A DNA stretch of 64,000 nt from an uncultured Oscillibacter sp. (GTDB lineage: Bacteria; Bacillota; Clostridia; Oscillospirales; Oscillospiraceae): positions 62,001 through 126,000 of the forward strand of contig CANPTW010000002.1 of assembly GCA_947577075.1 (NCBI GenBank). Direction: 5' to 3'. Numbering within the stretch: the stretch's first letter is position 1; every line of letters starts with the position of its first letter. The translations under genes and the position numbers were made by a program. Below, piece after piece: positions 8,383 through 16,957 of this stretch. The notes under the pieces are model-generated. The model searched no databases. It saw nothing but the letters and a program-made list of their open reading frames with translations, and was not told where the DNA came from.

Positions 8383-8441
8383 ATAGACGTCAGACCTGAA
8401 AAGCGGCAGCGCTGCTTTTCAACAGCGGCCGCTGCGGCCGC
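8382..8441 (+). repeat. Possible diverged, truncated family A repeat
   Basis: TATAG ... TGAAAAGCGGCAGCGCTGCTTTTCAAC followed by a GC-rich palindrome resembles the first 60 bp of family A (TATAGTCA...TGAAAAG, a hairpin to CTTTTCAAC, then a GC-rich hairpin). The right half is missing. Similarity is partial, so this is tentative. Confidence 0.4.
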
Positions 8442-8481
8442 AGGACGATTGCCGGGGAGAACAGAGGAGGAGGGAGCCGCC

Positions 8482-10701
8482 ATGTCGGAACGGGGAAAAT
8501 ACTGGTCGGCCTCCGTGCTGATGCGGCGGGGCTGGACCAACGAGCTGATCCGCGCGCTGCTTCCAAAGCCGGAGTATGTCCGGCTGGGCGGGCGCACCCT
8601 TCGGGCCTGGGACCGGGAGGATGTGCGGGCGGCGGAGAGCGATCCCCGGTTTGGCAAACGCTCCGCGGAGTCCGGAAAGCCCCGCGCCGCCGCGCCGGGA
8701 GCCAGGCATGCCTGCGCGCTGCTGGCCCAGGCGTGGGAGGACGCGGAGAGGGACGGCTCCGACGCCTGCCTTCTGGCGGAGCACTACCACAGAGCTCTTT
8801 TGGCCCGGATTCCCTCCATGGCCGAGGGCCGCCGGCTTCAGCCCGCCCAGGCCACGGCCTGGCTGAACGAGTTCCTGGCCCTGGAGGGGCACTGCGACGG
8901 CAAGCGCCTCCGGGGAGTGCTGAAAAATTTCCTCCGGGCCTCGGGCTGGCTGGGGGAATGCGCCCAGCACACGCTGGCCGGGGAGGTCCTGGCCCGGTAT
9001 CCCCGGGTGCTGCGCTCCGCCGCCGGGCAGGTGGCCGCGGAGTTCCGCGCCGCCCAGCCCGAGGCCGATCTTTCGGCCATGCTGGCGGCGAAGGACTTTC
9101 CGGCGTCTCAGCTGTTCAAGGAGGGGCTGGGGACCGTCTGGTCGGTCTGGTATGTTCCCCAGGCCATCCGCACCAGCCTCTCTCTGCTGACGGCCCTGAA
9201 TCCCAAGGACGAGTACCCGGAGGCCCGGGGGATGCGCCGCCATTTTGTGCTGCACCTGGGGGGCACCAATACGGGGAAGACCTATGCCGGCTTTCAGCGC
9301 CTGCGCCGGGCGGAGACGGGGGTGTATCTGGCGCCTCTGCGCCTGCTGGCGCTGGAGGCCCAGGAGACGCTGCTGGACGCGGGTGTGGACTGCGGTCTTT
9401 CCACCGGGGAGGAGGAGGACTTCCGGGAGGAGGACACCCACATGGCCGCCACCGCGGAAAAGCTGGATTTGAAGCGCCGCTATGACGTGGCGGTGATTGA
9501 CGAGTGCCAGATGATTGCCGACCACCAGCGGGGCTACGCCTGGACCCGGGCGATTCTGGGCGTTCTGGCCCCGGAGGTCCATCTCTGCGCCGCGGAGGAG
9601 GCCCGGGACCTGCTGATCCGCCTGATTGAGAGCTGCGGCGACAGCGTGGAGGTGGAGGTTCACCAGAGGAGAACGCCGCTGGTCTGCATGACCCGCACGG
9701 TGGATTACCACCGGGTTCAGCCCGGGGACGCGCTGATCACCTTCTCCAAGGTGGGCGTGCTCAGCGTGGCGGAGGATTTGCGCCAGAGCGGAAAGGAGCC
9801 GGCCATCATCTATGGCGCGCTGCCCTATTCCACCCGGCGCAGGCAGATGGAGGGCTTTTTAAAGGGGGAGATGGAATACGTCGTCTCCACCGACGCCATC
9901 GGCATGGGGCTGAATCTGCCCATCCGGCGGATTATCTTCATGGAGACGGAGAAGTTTGACGGCGTGGAGCGCCGGACCCTGAGGCCGGAGGAGATCAAGC
10001 AGATTGCGGGCCGGGCGGGCCGTCTGGGGATGTATCACAAGGGCTATGTGGGGGCCACCCAGGACCTGGGCACCATTCAGGCGGGCCTGGAGGCGGTGGT
10101 TCCGCCGCTGGAGTACGCCGTGGTGGGCTTCTCGGACCTGGTGCTCCAGGCGGACTTCGACCTGCTGGAGGTTCTCACGGAGTGGAACAAGATGCCCACG
10201 GCGGAGCCCTACCGCAAGCTGGATATCACCCGGTATATTGCCGTGATCTCCAAGATGCGGGAGATGGGCTTCCTTCTGTCGAAGGAGCAGGAGCTGCGGG
10301 CGGCCAACATACCCTTCGACGAGACGGAGGACGCCCTGCGGGAGCTGTTCTTCTCCTTCCTGCGCCGCTGGCAGCAGGGGGAGCCGATTGAGCAGCCCGG
10401 CCTTCCGGAGGGGGAGGACACCCTGCCGGAGCTGGAGCGGCATTACAGAAAGCTGGACCTCTACTTTTCCTTTGCCAAAGCCTTCGGCTGCCCGGTGGAC
10501 GAGGAGAAGCTCTATGACAGCCGGGAGCGGGTGGCCGACGCGATCAACGAGATTCTGCTGCACCGGCTGCGGGACAATATCCGCTTTTGCGACCGCTGCG
10601 GAAAAGCGCTGCCCCTGTATCACCGGGGGCGGCTGTGCGACGCCTGCTTCCGGAAGGAGCGGAGGCCCGCGGCGCGGAGCTGGGGGCGGAACCGTCCGTG
10701 A
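8482..10701 (+). CDS. Suv3-like superfamily 2 RNA/DNA helicase with C-terminal zinc ribbon
   Basis: A 739-residue ATP-dependent helicase resembling mitochondrial SUPV3L1/Suv3, an RNA helicase that works with RNA-degrading enzymes. The start MSERGKYW follows GGAGGAGGGA; the track start adds 11 residues. Residues 1-240 are an alpha-helical N-region with a short RRGWTNELIRALLP motif. The core has Walker A GGTNTGKT, a DECQ box (VIDECQMI), motif V (STDAIGMGLNLP) and motif VI (QIAGRAGRLG). The C-terminus ends with a four-cysteine ribbon (CDRCGKALPL...CDAC). It stands alone with its own promoter. The role in bacteria is not settled; RNA turnover is an inference from Suv3. Confidence 0.85.
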   Translation: MSERGKYWSASVLMRRGWTNELIRALLPKPEYVRLGGRTLRAWDREDVRAAESDPRFGKRSAESGKPRAAAPGARHACALLAQAWEDAERDGSDACLLAEHYHRALLARIPSMAEGRRLQPAQATAWLNEFLALEGHCDGKRLRGVLKNFLRASGWLGECAQHTLAGEVLARYPRVLRSAAGQVAAEFRAAQPEADLSAMLAAKDFPASQLFKEGLGTVWSVWYVPQAIRTSLSLLTALNPKDEYPEARGMRRHFVLHLGGTNTGKTYAGFQRLRRAETGVYLAPLRLLALEAQETLLDAGVDCGLSTGEEEDFREEDTHMAATAEKLDLKRRYDVAVIDECQMIADHQRGYAWTRAILGVLAPEVHLCAAEEARDLLIRLIESCGDSVEVEVHQRRTPLVCMTRTVDYHRVQPGDALITFSKVGVLSVAEDLRQSGKEPAIIYGALPYSTRRRQMEGFLKGEMEYVVSTDAIGMGLNLPIRRIIFMETEKFDGVERRTLRPEEIKQIAGRAGRLGMYHKGYVGATQDLGTIQAGLEAVVPPLEYAVVGFSDLVLQADFDLLEVLTEWNKMPTAEPYRKLDITRYIAVISKMREMGFLLSKEQELRAANIPFDETEDALRELFFSFLRRWQQGEPIEQPGLPEGEDTLPELERHYRKLDLYFSFAKAFGCPVDEEKLYDSRERVADAINEILLHRLRDNIRFCDRCGKALPLYHRGRLCDACFRKERRPAARSWGRNRP

Positions 10702-10759
10702 GGCGGCGGAAAGGAGCCGCCCCGCGGGGCAATGTCGTCCCGTTGGGCCGAAAAAGAAA

Positions 10760-10888
10760 AGCCCCCTTTGGAAAGGGACTTTCGCCGGAAGCGGGTGGGA
10801 TGGTCCGCAGGGGCTTCCTTCGATTGCGGGACGGGCCATGGAGGGAAGCCCCCGCGGCGGCTCCGCTCCGTCGAAGCCAAAGGGGGCT
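10760..10888 (+). other. Structured intergenic element (nested inverted repeats)
   Basis: A perfect 12-bp inverted repeat, AGCCCCCTTTGG (10760-10771) and CCAAAGGGGGCT (10877-10888), encloses a second stem of about 14 bp (GGGGCTTCC...GGAAGCCCC). It lies downstream of the helicase gene. It could be a repeat, a 3' UTR fold or a small RNA. I see no gene in 10702-11050. Confidence 0.55.
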
Positions 10889-10942
10889 GTGAGTGCCCTC
10901 CCGGCTTACCGGATGTTTTGAAACGCTTCCGGATAAGGGGAA

Positions 10943-10965
10943 AAAGAACCCCTGAAGGGTTCTTT
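10943..10965 (+). terminator. Terminator-like hairpin after the helicase gene
   Basis: AAGAACCC/GGGTTCTT stem with a 5-base loop, with A residues before and T residues after the stem. Confidence 0.5.
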
Positions 10966-11012
10966 CCGCGCCGATTCCCGTTTCCGGTTGCCCCGAACCG
11001 GGCTGAAACGAA

Positions 11013-11042
11013 AAGGAGCGAAGCCGTTTACGGCTTCGCTCC
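11013..11042. terminator. Hairpin between the convergent helicase and nanA genes
   Basis: AGGAGCGAAGCCG, a 4-base loop, CGGCTTCGCTCCT, located just past the nanA stop codon. It is probably bidirectional. Confidence 0.65.
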
Positions 11043-11050
11043 TCGGTTGT

Positions 11051-11959
11051 TCAGCAATAGTTGGAAACGGCGGCCCGGATCATCTCGTGGGCCTGGACGA
11101 CCGCGTCCCGATCGCCCGGCTCCAGCGCCAGCAGGGGCGCCCGGACGCCGCCGATGTCGGGCCCGCCCTGAAGGCGGAGAATCTCCTTGATCACGGCGTA
11201 CATGTTCCCCTGGGCGGAGCACATCTTGTAAATGATCCGGCAGCACTCGTTCTGAATCTCCCGGCCCTTTTCCAGCTCTCCCGCGTGGAAGCAGCGGAAG
11301 ATCTCAAGATAGAGCTCCGGCATGGCGGCATAGGTTCCGCCGATGCCCCCGGCGGCTCCGGCGGCCAGGCCGCTGAGAAGCTGCTCATCCGGCCCGTTGA
11401 ACACCAGGGCTCCCTCGTCGTGCCACATCTGGATGTCCTGGACGGGCATGGAGGAGTTCTTCACCCCGATGACCCGGGGGTTCTTCAGCATCTCCTGGAG
11501 CAACGGCACGGTCAGGGCCACTCCCGCCAGCTGGGGGATGTTGTAGATGACGAAGTCCGTATTCGGCGCGGCCTCGGAGATGTCGTTCCAGTACTTGGCA
11601 ATGCCCTTGGGGGGCAGATGGAAGTAGATGGGGGGAATGGCGGCGATGGCGTCCACCCCCAGGCTCTCGGCGTGGGCCGCCAGCTCCCGGCTGTCGGCGG
11701 TGTTGTTGCAGGCCACATGGGCGATGACGGTCAGCTTGCCGCCCACCTCCGCCATGACGTTCTCCAGGGTTTCCTTCCGCTCCGCCACGCTCTGGTAAAT
11801 GCACTCGCCGGAGGAGCCGCCCACGTACAGCCCCTTGACGCCCTTGTCCAGCAGGAAGCTCGCCAGGGCCCGGACCGCCGGGGCGCTGACGCCGCCGTCC
11901 TTGTCATAGCAGGCGTAAAACGCGGGGAAGATCCCCTGGTATTTGGAAAGGTCTTTCAT
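11051..11959 (-). CDS. nanA: N-acetylneuraminate lyase
   Basis: Cleaves sialic acid to N-acetylmannosamine and pyruvate through a Schiff base, in the cytoplasm. The 302-residue TIM-barrel protein belongs to the DapA/NanA family. It has GGSSGE (47-52), a YNIP motif placing the catalytic tyrosine at 139, and the Schiff-base lysine at 167 in IGVKNSS; these positions agree closely with characterised NanA enzymes. The start is at 11959, where AGGAGG precedes MKDLSKYQG; the track start is six codons too long. It follows yhcH by 10 bp. The epimerase, kinase and transporter genes nearby support NanA over dihydrodipicolinate synthase. Confidence 0.9.
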   Translation of the reverse strand: MKDLSKYQGIFPAFYACYDKDGGVSAPAVRALASFLLDKGVKGLYVGGSSGECIYQSVAERKETLENVMAEVGGKLTVIAHVACNNTADSRELAAHAESLGVDAIAAIPPIYFHLPPKGIAKYWNDISEAAPNTDFVIYNIPQLAGVALTVPLLQEMLKNPRVIGVKNSSMPVQDIQMWHDEGALVFNGPDEQLLSGLAAGAAGGIGGTYAAMPELYLEIFRCFHAGELEKGREIQNECCRIIYKMCSAQGNMYAVIKEILRLQGGPDIGGVRAPLLALEPGDRDAVVQAHEMIRAAVSNYC

Positions 11960-11969
11960 GTTGTCCCTC

Positions 11970-12425
11970 CTAGTCATAAATTTTCACCTTGAAGACCACC
12001 TTGCTCACCGTCTCCGGCCCGCCGAGCTGCATCTTGATGCGGTGGGCGTCGCCGGGGAAGACCACCAGGAAGTCCCCGGGGGCGAGGACCAGCCGATAGT
12101 CTCCCTCTCCCCGGTAGGCGTAAAAATCGTTGGCCTCCGTCCGGTCAAACTCGGCCAGCGCCTCCGGCGGGGCGATTTCCACACCCTCGGAGCCCTGCAC
12201 CATGATGTGAATGTCCAGATACTTCCTGTGGGCCTCGAAGAAGCTCTCCTCCTCCGGGACGGTTGCGTAGGTGAAGCGGGTGGCGTACACGTCGCCCCCC
12301 TTGAGCTCCACCCGCTCCGGGCCGACGCCGGCGAGAAACTCCGGCGTGATGTGCTCCAGCGCCAGGTCCAGATTGGGATGGATGCCCCGGTAGGCCGGAG
12401 CGTCCTTGTGTTTGGCGTAAATCAT
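11970..12425 (-). CDS. yhcH: YhcH/YjgK/YiaL family protein (sugar anomer/sialic acid accessory)
   Basis: A 151-residue cupin-type (DUF386) cytoplasmic protein commonly found in sialic acid operons. It may act on free sugar anomers or on N-glycolyl/ManNAc derivatives, but its reaction is not firmly established. The start MIYAKHKD is chosen for the GGGAGG site upstream. Cupin-like metal-binding residues are visible around HRKYLDIH and PGDAHRIK. It lies between the ABC permease gene and nanA on the same strand. Confidence 0.85.
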   Translation of the reverse strand: MIYAKHKDAPAYRGIHPNLDLALEHITPEFLAGVGPERVELKGGDVYATRFTYATVPEEESFFEAHRKYLDIHIMVQGSEGVEIAPPEALAEFDRTEANDFYAYRGEGDYRLVLAPGDFLVVFPGDAHRIKMQLGGPETVSKVVFKVKIYD

Positions 12426-12453
12426 CGTGTGTCCTCCCATTCAGCAGCACTTT

Positions 12454-12601
12454 GCCGCCGTCGCTCCGGCTTGGTTCAACGCCAGGCAGTCAGAGCGTGT
12501 GAACGTTCGTTTGCCTGCGGCTCTCCTCCGGGGACGTACTCCACGAAGAGGTTCCGTTGCAAACTCGAGTGCCGTTACAGTCTTTCAAGAAAAGTAGGTT
12601 A
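12454..12601 (-). repeat. Family B 3'-end repeat, copy 1 (with internal insertion)
   Basis: On the minus strand it starts at the permease stop codon (TAA), runs through CTACTTTTCTTGAAAG, then AGGCAAACGAACG...ACGCTCTGACTGCCTGG, and ends CCAAGCCGGAGCGACGGC. It aligns with the copies behind hinT and gdhA, with about 55 extra bases between the palindrome and the AGGCAAA block. It fills most of the gap between the permease gene and yhcH. Confidence 0.75.
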
Positions 12602-13525
12602 GCCCTTGACCGCGCCCATGGTGATGCCCTGGGTGAAGTACTTCTGGAAGATCAGGAAGACGATGATAATGGGGGCCGCCGCCAGGGTCGCGCCCGCCAT
12701 CAGGAGGCCGTTGTCGATGGAGGTTTCGGCCTGGAGGGTGGCGATGCCCAGGGGGATGGTGAAATTGCTGCCGCTGGCCAGCATGACCAGCTGCATGAAG
12801 TAGTCGTTCCAGCAGTTGATGAAGGTGAAGATCGCGAGAGCCCCGATGCCCGGCTTGATCATGGGCATGACCACGGTGGTGAAGGTCTTCAGCTCGCTGG
12901 CCCCGTCGATGCGGGTGGCCTCCAAAATTTCTCCCGGGATGCTCTCCGAAAACTGCTTCATCAAAAACACGCCGAAGGGCCAGCCCACGGTGGGGAAGAT
13001 CACCGCCCAAAGGCTGTCATACAGGTGCAGGGCGGACATCTCTTTCAGCAGCGGGATCAGAATGACCTGCTTGGGCAGGGCCATGGCGCAGACGATGAGG
13101 GAGAACAAAATGGCCCGGCCGTTGAAGCGCTTCTTCGCCAGGGCATAGCCCGCCATGGCGGCGGTGAGGCAGGTGAGGAGCATAGCCGCCACGCACATCA
13201 GCACCGCGTTGATGAGCCAGCGGATGGCGCCGGGAGCTTCCGGTCCGGCGGTGAGGAGGACCTTTTTCCCTCCGTTGAAGAAGCTGCCGAAGGGCAGGTA
13301 AACCTCCCACAGGGGGACGCTGCGCTGCTTCATCAGCTTGTCAAAGTTGTTCATCACCCATTCGGTGGGAACCCAGATGGGCTTGGTGGCGTTGATGTCC
13401 GCGCCGTTTTTGAAGGCGCCGGTGACGATCCAGTACAGCGGGAAGGTGAAGAGGAACGCCAGGACGACCAGGATAATCACGGAGACGATCTTATACGCGC
13501 GGCTGCGGCCGCTTTCGATTTTCAT
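12599..13525 (-). CDS. Carbohydrate ABC transporter permease (MalG type), sialic acid cluster
   Basis: The 308-residue inner subunit has six predicted transmembrane segments and the ABC-contacting EAA-type loop (LEATRIDGASELKTF, near residues 220-235). It ends in the typical ...GAVKG tail. It pairs with the upstream MalF-type permease (12-bp gap) and a binding lipoprotein. The location between the binding protein and yhcH-nanA suggests sialic acid or a sialylated oligosaccharide as substrate. Its stop codon coincides with the edge of a family B repeat. No ATPase gene is nearby. Confidence 0.88.
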   Translation of the reverse strand: MKIESGRSRAYKIVSVIILVVLAFLFTFPLYWIVTGAFKNGADINATKPIWVPTEWVMNNFDKLMKQRSVPLWEVYLPFGSFFNGGKKVLLTAGPEAPGAIRWLINAVLMCVAAMLLTCLTAAMAGYALAKKRFNGRAILFSLIVCAMALPKQVILIPLLKEMSALHLYDSLWAVIFPTVGWPFGVFLMKQFSESIPGEILEATRIDGASELKTFTTVVMPMIKPGIGALAIFTFINCWNDYFMQLVMLASGSNFTIPLGIATLQAETSIDNGLLMAGATLAAAPIIIVFLIFQKYFTQGITMGAVKG

Positions 13526-13537
13526 ACCAGCACCCCC

Positions 13538-14455
13538 TTACTTTTCTTTCGCCAGCTTGAACTGGAGGGCGGACAGGAGCCCGATGAAGATGGCCAGCAC
13601 CACGCCCATGGCGTTGGCGTAGCCGAAGTGTCCCGCCTGCTCCGTGAGCTTGAAGGCGGTCCAATAGATATGGTACATCACCGTATTGGTCCCCGCGCCG
13701 CCCTTGGTCAGCAGCTGGATCAGGGCGAAGCACTGGAAGGAGTTGATGGTGGTGATGACCAGGATATACAGGGTTGTGGGCATCATCTGGGCCCATTTCA
13801 CCTGCCAGAAAACCTGGAAGCTGTTGGCCCCGTCCACTTCGGCGGCCTCCACCAGGGTCTGGTCCACGTTGCCCAGGGCGGAGACGTACAGCACGATGGG
13901 CTGGCCCACGGAGGTGGTGAAGAGGATGAGGATGATGCACCAGAGGGCGTACCGGGAGTCGCCCAGCCAGTTGATGTTCTGATCAATGAGCCCCGCGCCC
14001 TTGAGGACGTGGTTGAAAATTCCGGTGTAGTTGTCGTACATCCACTTCCACACCACGGTGACGGCCACGGAGCCGGTGACCACGGGTAGGTAGAAGATGC
14101 AGCGGAAGGCGGACAGCACGGGCCCGCTGAGCTTGTAGATGGCGGAGGACACCCACAGGGAGAAGGCGCACACCGTCGGAACGCTGACGATGACGATGAT
14201 GAAGGTGTTTTTCAGCGCCTCCAGGAACGTCTCGTCCGCCATCAGCTTTGTGAAGTTGGAAAATCCGATGAAATTCCCGAACATGCTCTGGTCGTGCATG
14301 TTCGCGTCCGTGAGGCTTGTGACGATGCAGATAATCATGGGGATGACCACGAAGCCGATAAAGAAAATCAGGCTGGGCAGCAAAAAGAGATAGCCGGAGA
14401 TGTTCTCCCGGCGCTGAAGCGCGCGGCTCATGGTGGGTTTGGACTGTCTTGCCAA
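13538..14455 (-). CDS. Carbohydrate ABC transporter permease (MalF type), sialic acid cluster
   Basis: Six-segment permease with the EAA loop VEAAEVDGANSFQVF. The start codon is probably TTG at 14455 (reading MARQSKPTMSR, about 305 residues), because AAGGAG lies 8 bases upstream; the GTG at 14464 overlaps that site, and the ATG at 14431 has no clear site. It forms the membrane channel with the MalG-type subunit. A strong hairpin separates it from the binding-protein gene. Confidence 0.85.
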   Translation of the reverse strand: MARQSKPTMSRALQRRENISGYLFLLPSLIFFIGFVVIPMIICIVTSLTDANMHDQSMFGNFIGFSNFTKLMADETFLEALKNTFIIVIVSVPTVCAFSLWVSSAIYKLSGPVLSAFRCIFYLPVVTGSVAVTVVWKWMYDNYTGIFNHVLKGAGLIDQNINWLGDSRYALWCIILILFTTSVGQPIVLYVSALGNVDQTLVEAAEVDGANSFQVFWQVKWAQMMPTTLYILVITTINSFQCFALIQLLTKGGAGTNTVMYHIYWTAFKLTEQAGHFGYANAMGVVLAIFIGLLSALQFKLAKEK

Positions 14456-14520
14456 GGTCAACACTCCTTTACAGCTGGATTCGGAGCCCGGCGGGGCAGG
14501 AGAGCGGGACGAGAAAGACG

Positions 14521-14553
14521 CGCCCCTCTCCCGCCCTTTGCGGGAGAGGGGCG
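14521..14553 (-). other. Perfect 14-bp stem hairpin between binding protein and permease genes
   Basis: CGCCCCTCTCCCGC, loop CCTTT, GCGGGAGAGGGGCG. It lies in the 135-bp gap after the binding-protein gene. It lacks a clear T-run on the minus strand, so mRNA stabilisation or partial attenuation giving excess binding protein is the likely role. Confidence 0.75.
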
Positions 14554-14590
14554 AACCCTAGGTCTTTGATATGTTCTTTTTGGGAAACCG

Positions 14591-15955
14591 TCAGCCCGCG
14601 TTGGCGTTGGCGTTGGCCGCGTAGGTGGCTACGGTCTCCGCGATATCGGCTCCCTCGCCCACCTTCTGGAGCATGGTCCACCACTCGGTACGGGCGCCGG
14701 CCCAGCCCTTGGTGACCTGATAGTAGTCGCCCAGGTAAGGCATCAGAACCTGATACTGGTTCATGATCTCGTTGTCCGCCCAGATGCCGGAGAGGTCGGT
14801 GCCCTCGGCGGAGGAGCGGGCGGCAAAGTAGTTGGCGGTTTTTACCGCGTCCACCGTGTGCTCGGAGTCGCACATCCATTTGATGAAGGTTTTCGCATTG
14901 TCAATTTTGGCCTGGTCCCCGTTGTCGAAGATACCGAAGCCCCAGATGCCGCCCTGAAGGGCCGGCTTGCCGCTCTCAGAGGGGAAGCCCATGAAGACGA
15001 TCTCCTCGCCGGAGGCGGTGAGGCCCGCGCCGGTGTCGGCCTGGTTGGGGTTGAGCTGCTGGGCGATGTTCCAGCAGAAGGCCATTTTCAGGATGCCCTG
15101 ATAGAAGACCTTGATCTCGTCGCCGCCCTCAAGAGAGGCGTCGAAGGCGATGCCGGGCATGCTCTTGAGCTGTTCCAGAGCCTGGATGTTTTTGGGATCG
15201 TCCCAGGTGTACTGGTCGTGGGAGGCGGTGGCAAAGGTTCCGCCGTACAGGTTGTTGACGAGGGCGCGGGTACCCTGGTCGCCGCCCTGGCCCTTGCAGA
15301 ACACGGCGCCCACGGGAGCGTTGAAGTGGGCATACAGGGCGTCAACGGCCTTGATGAAGTTCTCGGTGGTCCAGGTGTGGTTCTCCAGATCCAGGTACTG
15401 GTCGGCCCCGGCCTCCTTGAAGGCGTCCAGGTTGACGGCCATGCAGTGGGCCGTGACCACCAGCGGGTACTCATAGACGGAGCCGTTGGGATGGGTGCAG
15501 GCCGTCATGGCCGCGGCATTGATCTCCCCCCGGTCCGTGTCGTCAAACATGTCGCTGAGGTCCACCAGGTAGCCCTTGTCGCCCCAGTTGGTCACCAGGC
15601 GCTCGGGACCTTCCATGATGAGGTCGGGGGCGCTCTTGGCGGTGATGGCGGAGTTCACTTTGTCATCGCCGTCGGCATAGGCCAGGTATTCCACTTTTAC
15701 CGCAATTCCGGTGTCCGCCGTGAAGGCGTCCGTAATGGCCTTAACCTTTTCCTCCTTGCCCCAGTCGCCGATGGGGTAGGTCCAAAGGGTAAGTTCGCCG
15801 CCGCCGGCGGCAGGCTCCGGGGTATCGGGGGTGTTGGGTTCGGTCTGCTGCTGGTCCTGGGCAGGGGTGGAACCCTGAGAGTCGTTGTTGCCTCCGCAGG
15901 CAACAAGGGCCATGACCATGGTCATGGCCAATACCAATGCAAGCAGCTTCTTCAT
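14591..15955 (-). CDS. ABC transporter sugar-binding lipoprotein, sialic acid cluster
   Basis: 454-residue extracellular solute-binding protein (SBP_bac_1 type). The signal peptide ends in lipobox LVAC followed by GGNND and a Gln/Thr/Pro-rich linker to about residue 50. A binding domain with LTLWTYPIGDWG and aromatic-rich motifs typical of oligosaccharide binders follows. It is the first gene of the transporter operon, preceded by a consensus promoter. Gene order (binding protein, MalF-like, MalG-like, YhcH, NanA) implies uptake of sialic acid or a sialoside. Confidence 0.87.
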   Translation of the reverse strand: MKKLLALVLAMTMVMALVACGGNNDSQGSTPAQDQQQTEPNTPDTPEPAAGGGELTLWTYPIGDWGKEEKVKAITDAFTADTGIAVKVEYLAYADGDDKVNSAITAKSAPDLIMEGPERLVTNWGDKGYLVDLSDMFDDTDRGEINAAAMTACTHPNGSVYEYPLVVTAHCMAVNLDAFKEAGADQYLDLENHTWTTENFIKAVDALYAHFNAPVGAVFCKGQGGDQGTRALVNNLYGGTFATASHDQYTWDDPKNIQALEQLKSMPGIAFDASLEGGDEIKVFYQGILKMAFCWNIAQQLNPNQADTGAGLTASGEEIVFMGFPSESGKPALQGGIWGFGIFDNGDQAKIDNAKTFIKWMCDSEHTVDAVKTANYFAARSSAEGTDLSGIWADNEIMNQYQVLMPYLGDYYQVTKGWAGARTEWWTMLQKVGEGADIAETVATYAANANANAG

Positions 15956-16016
15956 CGCGAATCCTCCTTTTAATGTTTACAAAAAATAGACCGGCAAGCT
16001 CCGGCCCGCTGTGTAA

Positions 16017-16045
16017 ATTATACAAGGGCTTCCTTCTTTTGTCAA
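16017..16045 (-). promoter_or_regulatory. Consensus sigma-A promoter for the sialic acid transporter operon
   Basis: -35 TTGACA (16040-16045), a 17-bp spacer, -10 TATAAT (16017-16022): perfect hexamers, consistent with strong expression once derepressed. Confidence 0.9.
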
Positions 16046-16158
16046 TTGAAATCGAAAGAATTTCTGCAAAGTTTGGATATTTAGGGATTGTTTCAAAAAT
16101 AATTTCGATTTTTGGTGAATTTACCACCAAAACTCGGAAGGAAACCTGAAAGTATGCC

Positions 16159-16191
16159 TTGACAAACTGGGAAAAGCTGTTAACGTATACA
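16159..16191 (+). promoter_or_regulatory. Possible promoter of the SGNH hydrolase gene
   Basis: TTGACA at 16159-16164 and TATACA at 16186-16191 are 21 bp apart, longer than normal. The GTTAACGTATACAGTAC segment might be an operator. Weak call. Confidence 0.3.
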
Positions 16192-16243
16192 GTACAGGGT
16201 AAATTTCAGACCGGCTGAACGCAGACAGAAAGGAAGATGGACT

Positions 16244-16900
16244 ATGAAAAAGCACATCCTCTGCTTAGGTGATTCCAATACCCACGGCTATTGCGCCGAC
16301 CCCTCCGACTGCGCCGACGGCGGCGTCCGCTTCAATGAGGAGGAGCGCTGGACCTGCCTGCTGCAAAAGGCCCTGGGGCCCGCGTTCCTGGTGACGGAAG
16401 AGGGACTCAGCGGCCGGACCACGGTGTTTCCGGACCCCCTTCACGAGAGCATGGACGCGCTGGGGGTTCTTTACGCGCTCTTAAAAAGCCACGAGGTGAT
16501 TGACCTGCTGGTCATTATGCTGGGGACCAACGACACGAAGGAGCGCCTGGGGGTCAACGCCTCCTGCATTGCCATCGGTATGGAGCGGCTGGTCCGCAAG
16601 GCCCAGAGCGTGGACTGCTGGGGAGATCACGCCCCGAATATTCTGATTGTCTGCCCGCCGCCCATCCGGCCGGAGATGGAGGAGTCGGAGTGCGGCCAGC
16701 CCATGGGAAAAGGCTGCCTGGAGAAATCCCGGGAGCTGCCCGGGTACTATGAGAAGACCGCCGGGCTGGTGGGCGCCCATTACCTGAACGCGGCGGAATG
16801 TGAGTTCAACAGGGTGGACGGGATGCACCTGACCCGGAGGGGGCACGCCCAGCTGGCGGCGCTGCTGGCGGCGGCCGTGCCGGGGCTGCTGGCGGACTGA
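16244..16900 (+). CDS. SGNH/GDSL-family hydrolase, candidate sialate O-acetylesterase
   Basis: A 218-residue cytoplasmic esterase with no signal peptide. All SGNH blocks are visible: GDSNTHG (block I serine, about residue 10), GLSGRTT (glycine block), LGTNDTK (asparagine block) and DGMHLT with a following GH (catalytic Asp and His). Ester substrate is unknown. Divergent location beside the sialic acid transporter suggests removal of O-acetyl groups from imported sialic acids, which is inference. The ribosome site AGGAAG precedes the ATG. Confidence 0.82.
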   Translation: MKKHILCLGDSNTHGYCADPSDCADGGVRFNEEERWTCLLQKALGPAFLVTEEGLSGRTTVFPDPLHESMDALGVLYALLKSHEVIDLLVIMLGTNDTKERLGVNASCIAIGMERLVRKAQSVDCWGDHAPNILIVCPPPIRPEMEESECGQPMGKGCLEKSRELPGYYEKTAGLVGAHYLNAAECEFNRVDGMHLTRRGHAQLAALLAAAVPGLLAD

Positions 16901-16915
16901 AGGCCAAGACGAATC

Positions 16916-16949
16916 CGAGGCCCGGAGCGGTTTTGCGCTCCGGGCCTCG
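16916..16949 (+). terminator. Hairpin after the SGNH hydrolase gene
   Basis: Perfect 14-bp stem CGAGGCCCGGAGCG/CGCTCCGGGCCTCG with a GTTTTG loop, 16 bp past the stop codon. Confidence 0.65.
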
Positions 16950-16957
16950 GGTCTGCA

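Noticed and set aside
10918-10932. GAAACGCTTCC, similar to the LacI operators at 32 kb
   Set aside because: It lies in the 3' region between convergent genes with no promoter, so probably chance.
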